NCBI GenBank assembly: GCA_964344565.1
Contig: CAYFNT010000005.1
Location: 1-64,000, forward strand
DNA length: 64,000 nt
Direction: 5' to 3'
Source: JACNKJ01 sp964344565
Lineage (GTDB): Bacteria > Krumholzibacteriota > Krumholzibacteriia > JACNKJ01
Below the pieces are notes generated by a model that was not told where the DNA came from, made no database searches, and saw only the letters and a list, made by a program, of their open reading frames with translations. This document shows, piece after piece, positions 51,825 to 60,610 of this stretch (the stretch's first letter is position 1; every line of letters begins with the position of its first letter). The translations under genes were made by a program, and so were the position numbers.

Positions 51825-52555
51825 TGGCCGACCTGCTCTGCCTGGACCGCGGCAACTCGGGGCTCAAGGGCCTGCTTCTGGACGGCAGTTGCGTGGCGGC
51901 CCGTCCCAGGTTCAACGAAAACTGGCGGCGCACGCTCTCTCTCCTGCCTCTGGGTCAGGTCGCCGTGGCCCTCTGCTCCGTAGCCCCTTCCCGCGACGAG
52001 GAGATGCTCGCCTTCCTGGCCGAACGGAAGGTGGAGACCTGGATCCTCCGCGGCGACAGCGAAGTGCCCTTCCCGGTGGAGATCCGCCGGCGGGAGACCC
52101 TCGGTGCCGATCGACTGGCGAACATGGCCGGGGCATGGTTCTCCCGGCGCTACCCCATGGTGGTGGTGGACGCCGGCAGCGCCGTGACCGTCGATCTCAT
52201 GGACGAGGAGGGCATCTACCAGGGCGGACTCATCCTGCCGGGACCGCGGCTCTGGCTCGAGGGCCTGGCCGCCGGCGGCGAGATGTTGCCGGAAGTGAAG
52301 CTGGAAGGCGAGATCCCCATTCTGGGGAAGGAGACCGACGAGGCACTGGCCGCGGGCGCCGTCTGGGGGCTCAGGGCGGCCATGGAGGGCCTGATTCTTC
52401 GACTGGGACCCTTGAATCGCGAGTCCCCGTCGGTCATCCTCACGGGCGGAGCGGCTCCCCTGATTGCCGAAGGTTGGCTGGGCGAGGCTCCGAAGGTCGA
52501 GAGGGACTGGACCCTGCAGGGCCTTGCCGCTCTCCATCGCTGGACCCACCGCTAG
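51824..52555 (+). CDS. coaX: Type III pantothenate kinase CoaX (243 aa)
   Basis: First step of coenzyme A synthesis, phosphorylating pantothenate; ASKHA fold. The N-terminal phosphate loop LDRGNSGLKGLL is near 6-17, the family marker GADRLANMAGAW near 94-105, and VVDAGSAVTVDLMD near 112-125. PanB and PanC, which make pantothenate, are encoded 6 kb downstream. The birA-coaX pairing is widespread in bacteria. The last base of the stop directly precedes a heptad repeat. Confidence 0.93.
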   Translation: MADLLCLDRGNSGLKGLLLDGSCVAARPRFNENWRRTLSLLPLGQVAVALCSVAPSRDEEMLAFLAERKVETWILRGDSEVPFPVEIRRRETLGADRLANMAGAWFSRRYPMVVVDAGSAVTVDLMDEEGIYQGGLILPGPRLWLEGLAAGGEMLPEVKLEGEIPILGKETDEALAAGAVWGLRAAMEGLILRLGPLNRESPSVILTGGAAPLIAEGWLGEAPKVERDWTLQGLAALHRWTHR

Positions 52556-52594
52556 ATCTGGCGACCGGCGACTGGCGACTGGAGACTGGCGACC
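52556..52594 (+). repeat. Short heptanucleotide repeat tract (GACTGGC type)
   Basis: A GATCTGGC lead-in, then units at 52563, 52570, 52577 and 52584 plus a half unit. Same consensus as the tract at 39484-39581. It follows immediately after the coaX stop codon. Confidence 0.8.
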
Positions 52595-52629
52595 AAAAAA
52601 GAACCCCGGCCCTGAGCGAGAGGGCCGGG
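52588..52629 (-). terminator. Hairpin with U-tract on the minus strand
   Basis: CCCGGCCCT (52605-52613) and AGGGCCGGG (52621-52629) form a 9-base-pair stem with a 7-base loop. The A-run at 52595-52600 gives a T-run only for minus-strand transcripts, although both flanking genes are on the plus strand. In the plus direction it could still act as a pause or processing hairpin. Confidence 0.5.
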
Positions 52630-52795
52630 ATTCCGGGAGAAGCCTGCTCCGGAGGAGTATTCCGGTGCAGTGATGGAGCAAATTGGACGATCCTCAGGGA
52701 GAAGCATCGGACGTCGTCCGTTATCAGGTATCGGCCCCATTACTCGACTCTGAAGCGTTAATTTCTTGCCAGTCAATCGCCATGAGGGAGGGACC

Positions 52796-53281
52796 ATGGG
52801 CAGTGAAATCCGCGTAGGATGGAAGGAAAGGGTCCATTTTCCTCTCTGGGACATGACGCTCAAAGCCCTGCTCGATCCCTCCGCTCCCCTTTCGACCCTG
52901 GCCGTGGAACGCGTGGACTCCCTGGGACGCATGCGCGACGAGGATGGCCGCCGCCGGCTGGTCCTGCGCCTGGCCGTGCCCATGGCGCGGGGAAAGGGCC
53001 GCCTCAAGGTGGTCTACGCCTACTACCATCGGCGCACACGGCTCGGCGAAGTACCTGGGAGACATTACGTTGTGAAGATACCTCTGCGCCTTGGAGCCAG
53101 CCGCTTCGAAGCCGAGGTGGCCCTTCTGCCGGCCGAGCGCCGTCAGCATTTTCTGCATCTGGGCCGCGAGGCCATGGCCGGCCGATTCCTGGTAGATGCC
53201 TCGTCCAGCTATCTGCACAAGCTTCCCGCCAAGGCGCCCGATCCCGATCCCTTCCTGCCTCTGCCCGAAGTGGAAGGCTAG
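52796..53281 (+). CDS. RimK-associated retropepsin-like protein (PF05618 family), degenerate active site (161 aa)
   Basis: Matches the pattern of the ATP-dependent zinc protease/retropepsin-like family found beside RimK ligases: VGWKERVHFPLW near 7-18, VVKIPLRLGASRFEAEVAL near 101-119, and LGREAMAGRFLVDASSSYL near 128-146. The usual catalytic DTGA is here D27-P28-S29-A30, so the aspartate is kept but the Thr-Gly is lost. It may be inactive or a binding protein. GAGGGAGGG precedes the ATG at 52796. It stands alone, followed by the groEL promoter. Confidence 0.7.
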   Translation: MGSEIRVGWKERVHFPLWDMTLKALLDPSAPLSTLAVERVDSLGRMRDEDGRRRLVLRLAVPMARGKGRLKVVYAYYHRRTRLGEVPGRHYVVKIPLRLGASRFEAEVALLPAERRQHFLHLGREAMAGRFLVDASSSYLHKLPAKAPDPDPFLPLPEVEG

Positions 53282-53289
53282 CTGGGGGG

Positions 53290-53318
53290 TTGCAGCCCGC
53301 CGGGGCCCTGGCTATATT
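53290..53318 (+). promoter_or_regulatory. groEL promoter
   Basis: TTGCAG (53290-53295) and TATATT (53313-53318) with a 17-base spacer. Transcription would begin near 53325, at the edge of the inverted repeat described next. Confidence 0.65.
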
Positions 53319-53326
53319 GGACGCGC

Positions 53327-53355
53327 TTTGGCAGTAGCGTTACCTAACTGCCAAA
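53327..53355 (+). promoter_or_regulatory. CIRCE-like inverted repeat with non-canonical sequence before groEL
   Basis: TTTGGCAGT (53327-53335) and ACTGCCAAA (53347-53355) are perfect 9-base inverted arms separated by 11 bases, placed at the predicted transcription start. The classical HrcA operator CIRCE has 9-base arms TTAGCACTC/GAGTGCTAA with a 9-base spacer. The geometry is alike, the sequence is different. Confidence 0.7.
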
Positions 53356-53378
53356 TCCACTGAAAAGAAAAGACTTAA

Positions 53379-53400
53379 GGCCCGCCAAGGGGGCGGGACC
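53379..53400 (+). other. GC-rich 5' leader hairpin of groEL
   Basis: GGCCCGCC (53379-53386) pairs with the GGCGGG-A-CC segment (53392-53400), a stem with one bulge. It ends 4 bases before the AAAGGAG ribosome binding site, so it could influence translation, for example with temperature. Confidence 0.4.
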
Positions 53401-53416
53401 TGTCAAAGGAGTGAAA

Positions 53417-55057
<1,641 letters not shown>

Positions 55058-55087
55058 TTCCGAGTCGAAAGATTCGGGAATTCCGGG

Positions 55088-55114
55088 ACCGGGGGCCGCG
55101 AGGCTCCCGGTTTT
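55088..55114 (+). terminator. Rho-independent terminator of groEL
   Basis: A 10-base-pair GC-rich stem (55088-55097 with 55102-55111, one G-T pair), loop GCGA, then TTTTC. Ideally placed 31 bases after the stop. Confidence 0.85.
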
Positions 55115-55179
55115 CTCGTATAAGAATTTAAATTACAAGAGATTAGCTGGACTCTCCAATCTGGCTCATGACTTGCATA

Positions 55180-55207
55180 TTGACATATAAAGTAGATCAT
55201 ATAGACT
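55180..55207 (+). promoter_or_regulatory. Promoter of the winged-helix/nucleotidyltransferase pair
   Basis: TTGACA (55180-55185) and TAGACT (55202-55207), 16-base spacer, in a strikingly AT-rich stretch. The -10 lies in the first operator repeat. Confidence 0.5.
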
Positions 55208-55229
55208 ACATACTAGATCATATGGACTA
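55193..55229. promoter_or_regulatory. Paired direct repeats, probable operator
   Basis: TAGATCATATAGACTA (55193-55208) and TAGATCATATGGACTA (55214-55229) match at 15 of 16 bases and are offset by 21 bases, two helical turns. Each copy is itself a near-palindrome. They cover the -10 and the transcription start and end just before the AAGGAG site, an excellent position for autorepression by the winged-helix protein encoded next. Confidence 0.75.
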
Positions 55230-55243
55230 GTAAGGAGTTCAAT

Positions 55244-55576
55244 ATGTTACAAGCGATTCTTGGCTCACAAAGCGCTGAGCGCGTACTCATGTACATCCTC
55301 ACCCGGGGGGAAGGTTTTGCGCGCGAGATGGCAAGATTCTATGACTCCGGTATGAGTCCGCTGCTTAAGCAACTCGAAAAGCTGGAACGGGCTGGGATCC
55401 TTGCGGGAAGAGATGCGGGGCGTACCCGGCTCTACTCATTCGATCCGCGGTATCCGTTTCTCGATGAACTCAAGGCACTCTTGCAGAGGGCTCTCGATTT
55501 TTACCCGGATTCGGAACGTGAAGCATTACTCGTCACGCGTAGAAGACCCCGACGGAAGAGGAAACCTGCGGCATGA
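55244..55576 (+). CDS. Winged-helix transcriptional regulator, putative antitoxin (110 aa)
   Basis: The N-terminal winged helix-turn-helix has the layout of small ArsR/MarR-like regulators found beside nucleotidyltransferases: ILGSQSAERVLMYILTRGEGFAREMARFY, then PLLKQLEKLERAGILAGRDAGRTRLYSFD near 39-67. This is followed by an FLDELKALLQRAL helix and a very basic tail (RRRPRRKRK). It overlaps the nucleotidyltransferase gene by 4 bases. A paired-repeat operator sits in front. Antitoxin role inferred from gene order only. Confidence 0.75.
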   Translation: MLQAILGSQSAERVLMYILTRGEGFAREMARFYDSGMSPLLKQLEKLERAGILAGRDAGRTRLYSFDPRYPFLDELKALLQRALDFYPDSEREALLVTRRRPRRKRKPAA

Positions 55577-56118
55577 AGCACTTGGGTGAACTGACGCGGG
55601 CTGAACTGGCCGCCTACATCCAGTCGAAGCTAGCGAAGGAGGGTATCGACTGCGTGCTCACGGGTGGCTCCTGCGTCTCCATTTATAGCGATGAACGGTA
55701 CGTGTCCGCGGATCTCGACTTCGTCCTATCGAGCGGATTCCAAGAGAAAGGTCTGATAAGGGCGATGGAGGAACTCGGGTTTACCCTGAACTCGGGCACC
55801 TTCGATCATCCAGACACGAAATTCTATGTGGATTTCCTGCCCCCTCCTCCGGCCATCGGTGGCGAAGCTCTCAAGGATCTTGAACAGATCGAACTCAAGA
55901 CGGGAACGCTAGAGCTGCTCACGCCCACAGATTGCGTGAAGGACCGTTTGGCCCAGTTCTACCATTGGGATGATCGAGAGAGTTTCGAGAACGCGGTAAT
56001 GGTCGCCAAGAGGCATGACGTGGATCTCGACGAGGTCAAGCGATGGTCCATCGCAGAGGGAAAGCTGAAGGCCTTCGAAGAGTATGTTTTGCGACTCGAA
56101 TCCAGATTCGGAGCATGA
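55573..56118 (+). CDS. Nucleotidyltransferase-fold protein, putative toxin (181 aa)
   Basis: Nucleotidyltransferase core with GGS (31-33) followed 14 residues later by D47-L48-D49, in the sequence VLTGGSCVSIYSDERYVSADLDFVL, resembling the DUF6036/AbiEii-like branch. The C-terminal half has LLTPTDCVKDRLAQFYHWDDRESFENAVMVA, similar to the conserved K-D-R helix of this group. Coupled by ATGA overlap to the winged-helix gene and, downstream, to the beta-helix gene. Molecular target unknown. Confidence 0.78.
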   Translation: MKHLGELTRAELAAYIQSKLAKEGIDCVLTGGSCVSIYSDERYVSADLDFVLSSGFQEKGLIRAMEELGFTLNSGTFDHPDTKFYVDFLPPPPAIGGEALKDLEQIELKTGTLELLTPTDCVKDRLAQFYHWDDRESFENAVMVAKRHDVDLDEVKRWSIAEGKLKAFEEYVLRLESRFGA

Positions 56119-57308
56119 TGACTAAAGGGATTCGACGGTTTCTGATACCAATCTCCTCGCTTCTGTACACGTGTACAGTCCAGGCCGCCACTCTGCATGT
56201 GCCCGGCGAGCATCCGACCATCGCCGCGGGTCTGGCCGCGGCCGAGGCCGGCGACACGGTGCTGGTGGCCTGCGGCCACTACCACGTGGCGGACCTGGAG
56301 ATGAGAGACGGCGTCACCCTGCGCAGCGCCGGAGGCACGGCCGACTGCGTGACCCTCAACGGGCAGAGCGTCGATCGCATCATGGTGGGGGTGGGACTAT
56401 CCGAGAGCACCCGCATCGAGGGCTTCACCTTCCGTTGGGGCCGGGCCACCGATACGGGCGAGACCGGCGGAGCCCTCCACCTCTTCGATTCCCATCCGAC
56501 CATCCTACATTGCGACTTCCTCGACAGCGTGGCTACCTGGGGCGGCGCGCTGTCGATCCTGGACTCCCGGGCCGTCTTCGAGGACTGCCGCTTCGAGAGC
56601 AACCGGGCCTATCACTACGGCGGCGCCATCTGGTGCGACGACGTGGCGCCGGTCAGCTTCACGCGATGCGTGTTCCTGGGCAACGAATCGGGACTCGGGG
56701 GCGGCGCGCTCTCGGCCTACGGCGCCTCCCACGTGACACTCATCGACTGCGTCTTCCGCGAAAACGAATCCACGGCCGGCGGAGGCCTGCACGCCATCAC
56801 CTCCTCGCCCTACCTGGACCACTGCGTCTTCGTGGACAACTTCGCCGAATCCCACGGGGGCGCCTTCGCCCTGCAGGGGGGTGACGCCTCGGTGCAGCAC
56901 TGCACCTTCGCCCGCAACTCGGCCGACACGGGGAGCGCCCTTGACTACCGCAGCCACGAGGGCGGATTCACGGCCATCCCCAATCTGAACTGCTGCATCC
57001 TGGCCTTCGGCGAGGGCGGCGCGGCGGTGGCCTGCGAGGACGGCGACGCCTTCGCCTGGAACACCGACATCTACGGCCATCTGGGCGGAGACTGGACCGG
57101 CTGCATGGCGCCGCTGTTGGGACAGTGGGGGAACATCAGCGAGGATCCCCAGTTCTGCAGCGAGAGCGACTTCGTCAATCTCGGCCTGCAACTCGACTCG
57201 CCCTGCGCCGGGGAGGCCTGCTCCGGATACATGGGCGCCCTGCCCGCCAGCTGCGGCATCGCGGCGGCCCGGGAAAGCAGCTGGAGTCGCGTGAAAGTCC
57301 TTTACTGA
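56115..57308 (+). CDS. Secreted right-handed parallel beta-helix protein (397 aa)
   Basis: The signal peptide (about 1-24, IRRFLIPISSLLYTCTVQA) is followed by LHVPGEHPTIAAGLAAAEAGDTVLVACG, the usual entry of a pectate-lyase-like beta helix. Ladder-like strands carry GG turns (TGGALHLF, WGGALSIL, YGGAIWCD, LGGGALSAY, AGGGLHAI, HGGAFALQ). The C-terminus repeats the elements of the 38279-39403 protein: NISEDPQFC, DSPCA, GALP-x2-CG and a final SWSRVKVLY. The ATG at 56115 overlaps the nucleotidyltransferase stop (ATGA); the longer frame upstream is rejected. GC content is back to the core level. Confidence 0.85.
   Translation: MMTKGIRRFLIPISSLLYTCTVQAATLHVPGEHPTIAAGLAAAEAGDTVLVACGHYHVADLEMRDGVTLRSAGGTADCVTLNGQSVDRIMVGVGLSESTRIEGFTFRWGRATDTGETGGALHLFDSHPTILHCDFLDSVATWGGALSILDSRAVFEDCRFESNRAYHYGGAIWCDDVAPVSFTRCVFLGNESGLGGGALSAYGASHVTLIDCVFRENESTAGGGLHAITSSPYLDHCVFVDNFAESHGGAFALQGGDASVQHCTFARNSADTGSALDYRSHEGGFTAIPNLNCCILAFGEGGAAVACEDGDAFAWNTDIYGHLGGDWTGCMAPLLGQWGNISEDPQFCSESDFVNLGLQLDSPCAGEACSGYMGALPASCGIAAARESSWSRVKVLY
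56163..56178. other. Perfect 16-base palindrome inside the signal-peptide codons
   Basis: CTGTACACGTGTACAG, centred at 56170/56171, with no spacer. It lies about 50 bases into the beta-helix gene. It may be chance, or a regulator site controlling that gene independently of the upstream pair. Confidence 0.35.
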
Positions 57309-57323
57309 CGGCGATTCCCCGCC

Positions 57324-57352
57324 TTGACAGTACCCCCGACCCTCCCTAGTCT
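57324..57352 (+). promoter_or_regulatory. Promoter of the folB-folK-dNK-panBC operon
   Basis: TTGACA (57324-57329) and TAGTCT (57347-57352) with a 17-base spacer, 24 bases before the folB ATG. Among the best sigma-70-like promoters in the window. Confidence 0.7.
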
Positions 57353-57376
57353 GAGCCATCCGAAGGGACGCGGGGC

Positions 57377-57742
57377 ATGGACCACATTCGCATCAAGGAC
57401 ATCATCATCTACGGGCACTACGGCGTCACCGACGAGGAACGGGAAGTCGGGCAACGACTTCTCATGGATCTCGATCTCGAGCTGGACCTGTCCGCGGCCG
57501 CCGACTCCGATTCGCTGGCCGACACGGTGAGCTACGAGGAAGTCTACGGATCCGCCCGGGAACGGGCCGAGGGACTCCGCTGCAAACTGCTCGAGCACCT
57601 GGCCGCCCGGGTGGCCGACGAGCTGCTCGTGGAACACGCCGCCGTGGCGCGCATCACGGTGTCCTTGCGGAAGATGAACCTGCCCTTCCCCAATACCTGT
57701 CGCGAGGTGGAAGTCCTGCTCACGCGGGAGCGTCGCGCTTGA
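57377..57742 (+). CDS. folB: Dihydroneopterin aldolase FolB (121 aa)
   Basis: Folate pathway enzyme cleaving dihydroneopterin to 6-hydroxymethyl-dihydropterin. It has the family's opening IRIKDIIIYGHYGVTDEEREVGQRL near 4-28, the central TVSYEEVY near 50-57, and the late RITVSLRKMNLPF. Full length, first gene of its operon. The stop overlaps folK, which performs the next step. Confidence 0.94.
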   Translation: MDHIRIKDIIIYGHYGVTDEEREVGQRLLMDLDLELDLSAAADSDSLADTVSYEEVYGSARERAEGLRCKLLEHLAARVADELLVEHAAVARITVSLRKMNLPFPNTCREVEVLLTRERRA

Positions 57743-58245
57743 GGCGATGGGCCGCCTTCTCCCTGGGAGCCAATCTCGGGGATCGGGAGGCCTCGCTCCG
57801 CTCTGCCGCGCGGAAACTCGCCGTGGAGCTGGAAGGCGCGCGCATCAGCTCGCTCTGGGAGACCGAGCCGGTGGAGGTCGAGGACGAGCAGCCGGCCTAC
57901 CTCAATCTCTGTCTCGCGGGCGAGACCGAGGCGGAAGCGCGAGGGTTGCTCGAGCTCTGCGGAAGGCTCGAGGCCGAGGCGGGACGAATAGGCGGGCACA
58001 AGCAACCGCGTCTGCTCGACGTGGATCTGCTCCTCCTGGGCGGGGAGAGGGTGAACGAGCCGGATCTCGTCCTGCCCCATCCGGGCCTGCCCCGCCGGCG
58101 TTTCGTGCTGGCGCCGCTGGCCGAAGTGTTGCCGGACTGGGAGCATCCCGCGACGGGTGAGAGCGTGAGGGACATGCTGAAGCAACTGGGCGAGACGCAG
58201 CGCATCCTGCTGCTCAAGGCCCCGAAGGACTGGTGGAATGACTGA
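57739..58245 (+). CDS. folK: 2-amino-4-hydroxy-6-hydroxymethyldihydropteridine diphosphokinase FolK (168 aa)
   Basis: Pyrophosphorylates the FolB product. The signature stretches are SLGANLGDREASLRSA near 8-23, YLNLCLAGET near 54-63, and the metal/ATP site RLLDVDLLLLG near 90-100 with LPHPGLPRRRFVLAPLAEV near 112-130. Translation starts at a TTG overlapping the folB stop, giving MRRWAAFSLGAN. It overlaps the kinase gene by 8 bases. Confidence 0.94.
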   Translation: MRRWAAFSLGANLGDREASLRSAARKLAVELEGARISSLWETEPVEVEDEQPAYLNLCLAGETEAEARGLLELCGRLEAEAGRIGGHKQPRLLDVDLLLLGGERVNEPDLVLPHPGLPRRRFVLAPLAEVLPDWEHPATGESVRDMLKQLGETQRILLLKAPKDWWND

Positions 58246-58891
58246 GCACAGGCGGGAACCGTCCTACATTGTCATCGAGGGCGTCATCGGCGTCGGCAAG
58301 ACCAGCCTCTCCCAGCTGCTCGCCGAGGAGATGGACGCTCGCCTCAATCTGGAGGTGGTGGAGGAGAATCCCTTCCTCCGCGAGTTCTACGTGAATCCCT
58401 CCGCCAACGCCTTCAAGACGCAGATCTTCTTCCTGCTCTCGCGATTCCGCCAGCAGCAGACCCTCAAGCAGGGCGAGCTCTTCCAGGAGAAGGTCATCAG
58501 CGACTATCACTTCGACAAGGACCGCATCTTCGCCAACATCAACCTGAGCGACGACGAGCTGTCCCTCTACAACGTGGTGGCCGACGCCCTGGCGCCCCAG
58601 ATTCCCACGCCGGATCTGGTGATCTTCCTGCAGGCCTCCCTGGACACCCTCGTGGAGCGGGTGACCAAGCGGGGGCGTCCCATGGAGCGGGACATGCGGC
58701 GGGACTACCTGGAAACCCTTGCGGAAGCCTACAATCACTACTTCTTCCACTACGCGGGAACGCCGCTCCTGGTGATCAACACCGACAACATCGACTTCGT
58801 ATCCAACCGGCGGCACCTGGAGGACCTGAAGCGGCGCATCCTGACGCCCTTCGAGGGCACCCTCTACTACGTGCCGAACTGGGAGGGATAG
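58238..58891 (+). CDS. Deoxynucleoside kinase family protein (217 aa)
   Basis: P-loop kinase of the deoxyadenosine/deoxyguanosine kinase family, salvaging deoxynucleosides. Walker A is GVIGVGKTSL near 15-24, ERVTKRGRPMERDM near 140-153 is the LID-type arginine region, and VVEENPFLREFYVNP is near 40-54. A folK-kinase-panB order is common in several Gram-negative phyla. It abuts panB directly. Confidence 0.9.
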   Translation: MTEHRREPSYIVIEGVIGVGKTSLSQLLAEEMDARLNLEVVEENPFLREFYVNPSANAFKTQIFFLLSRFRQQQTLKQGELFQEKVISDYHFDKDRIFANINLSDDELSLYNVVADALAPQIPTPDLVIFLQASLDTLVERVTKRGRPMERDMRRDYLETLAEAYNHYFFHYAGTPLLVINTDNIDFVSNRRHLEDLKRRILTPFEGTLYYVPNWEG

Positions 58892-59722
58892 ATGCAGCGC
58901 ATGAGCATCCTGGACCTGAAGGCCAAGAAGGAGCGCGGCGAGAAGATCGTGGCGCTGACGGCCTACGACTATCCCACCGCGCGTATCCTGGACGAGGCGG
59001 GGGTGGACCTCATCCTCATCGGCGACAGCGCAGCCAACGTGGTGCTGGGCTACGAATCCACCCTGCCCGTGACCTTGGGCGAGATGATCGTGCTCTCGGC
59101 CGCTGTGGCCCGGGGCGCGAGCCGCGCCCTGGTGGTGGCCGACATGCCCTTCATGAGCTATCAGGTGAGCGAGGATCAGGCTCTGGAGAGCGCCGGCCGC
59201 TTCGTGAAGGAGGCCGGCGTGGGAGCGGTGAAGCTGGAAGGCGGACACCGCTCGGCGCCGGCCATTCGCCGCATGGTGGATGCGGGCATCCCCGTGATGG
59301 GCCACCTGGGACTCACGCCCCAGAGCCACCTGGCCTTCGGCGGACACAGGGTGCAGGGCCGGGGCGAGAACGCGGCCCGCATGCTGGTGCAGGAGGCCAT
59401 CGAGCTCGAGGCGGCGGGGGTCTTCAGCATGGTGCTCGAAGGCATTCCCTGGACCCTGGCCCGCGAGATCTCAGACGCGGTCACGGTTCCCACGGTGGGC
59501 ATCGGCGCGGGGGCGGACTGCGACGGACAGATCCTCGTGCTCCACGACATGATCGGCTTGGGCGGCGGCGACTTCAAGTTCGTGAAGCGCTTCGCCGACG
59601 TGGAAGGCGAGATCGGACGCGCGGTGAAGGACTACGCCCGCGAGGTGCGCGAGGGGGCCTTCCCCACCGAGGAGCATCGATTCGAACCCGGCACGCGCCG
59701 GCGCAAGGCCGATCCCAAGTGA
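58892..59722 (+). CDS. panB: 3-methyl-2-oxobutanoate hydroxymethyltransferase PanB (276 aa)
   Basis: Ketopantoate synthesis with tetrahydrofolate-bound formaldehyde, which links it to the folate genes upstream. The TIM-barrel hallmarks are ALTAYDYPTARILDEAG near 24-40, LIGDSAANVVLGYESTLPVT near 45-64, KLEGG, GHLGLTPQ and VPTVGIGAGADCDGQILVLHD near 198-218. Full length. It overlaps panC by 4 bases. Confidence 0.96.
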   Translation: MQRMSILDLKAKKERGEKIVALTAYDYPTARILDEAGVDLILIGDSAANVVLGYESTLPVTLGEMIVLSAAVARGASRALVVADMPFMSYQVSEDQALESAGRFVKEAGVGAVKLEGGHRSAPAIRRMVDAGIPVMGHLGLTPQSHLAFGGHRVQGRGENAARMLVQEAIELEAAGVFSMVLEGIPWTLAREISDAVTVPTVGIGAGADCDGQILVLHDMIGLGGGDFKFVKRFADVEGEIGRAVKDYAREVREGAFPTEEHRFEPGTRRRKADPK

Positions 59723-60603
59723 GTCGCGGCCCGGAGATCATCCGCGCCGTCGCTCCCATGCAGGCCTACAGTCGCGAGGGTCGGGCCGCGGGGCTGAGCC
59801 TGGGGCTGGTGCCCACCATGGGCAACCTGCACGAGGGCCACATCTCGCTCCTGCGCCAGGCCCTGTCCGAGTGCGACCGGGTGATCGTTTCGATCTTCGT
59901 CAATCCCACCCAATTCGGTCCCGGCGAAGATTTCGATGCCTATCCCCGCAGCTGGGACGAGGACCTCGCGAAGCTCGCCGAAGCGGGCGCGCACTGCGTC
60001 TTCGCGCCCACCTTGGCCGAGGTCTATCCGCCCGGGGACAGCACCCGCGTCGCCGTGAACTGGGGCACTGACGTGCTTTGCGGCGCGAGCCGTCCCGGAC
60101 ACTTCGACGGGGTGACCACGGTGGTGGCCAAGCTCTTCACCGCCACCCTGCCGGACCTGGCCTTCTTCGGACAGAAGGACGCCCAGCAGGCCCTGCTCAT
60201 CCGGCGCATGGTGCGGACCCTGCTCTTCCCCGTCACCCTTCGCCTGGGCGAGACCCGGCGGGAGCCCGACGGTCTGGCCATGAGCAGCCGCAACGCCTAC
60301 CTCGACGCCGGGGATCGCGCCCGGGCGTCGAGTCTTTTCGGGGCCCTGCAGGCCGCGGGCGCCGCCCTGGAGGCGGGGGAGCGGGACCCGCTGGCCCTCG
60401 AAGACCTGGGCAGGGAGCTGCTGTCGGATCTGGCCATGGAGTACTTCAGCGTGGTGGATCCCGACACCCTGGAACGGCCGGCGAAACTCGCGGACGGTCT
60501 CGTCCTCATGGCCTGCGCCGTCCGCCTGGGCGGAGCGCGGCTCATCGACAATCACGTCTACCGCATCGACGAGGAGGGGGCCCGTCCGGTCCTGCTCTTC
60601 TAG
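59719..60603 (+). CDS. panC: Pantothenate synthetase PanC (294 aa)
   Basis: Condenses pantoate with beta-alanine using ATP. The HIGH-type PTMGNLHEGHISLLRQA near 30-46, SIFVNPTQFGPGEDFDAYPR near 57-76, FFGQKDAQQ near 152-160 and the KMSKS-like MSSRNAYL near 190-197 are all present. GTG start at 59719 overlaps the panB stop. CoaX at 51824 would use the product. No panD (beta-alanine source) is seen. Confidence 0.96.
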   Translation: MSRGPEIIRAVAPMQAYSREGRAAGLSLGLVPTMGNLHEGHISLLRQALSECDRVIVSIFVNPTQFGPGEDFDAYPRSWDEDLAKLAEAGAHCVFAPTLAEVYPPGDSTRVAVNWGTDVLCGASRPGHFDGVTTVVAKLFTATLPDLAFFGQKDAQQALLIRRMVRTLLFPVTLRLGETRREPDGLAMSSRNAYLDAGDRARASSLFGALQAAGAALEAGERDPLALEDLGRELLSDLAMEYFSVVDPDTLERPAKLADGLVLMACAVRLGGARLIDNHVYRIDEEGARPVLLF

Positions 60604-60610
60604 GAGAAGC

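Noticed and set aside
53327..53355. Canonical CIRCE element
   Set aside because: Arms are TTTGGCAGT/ACTGCCAAA, not TTAGCACTC/GAGTGCTAA, and the spacer is 11 bases; reported as CIRCE-like only.
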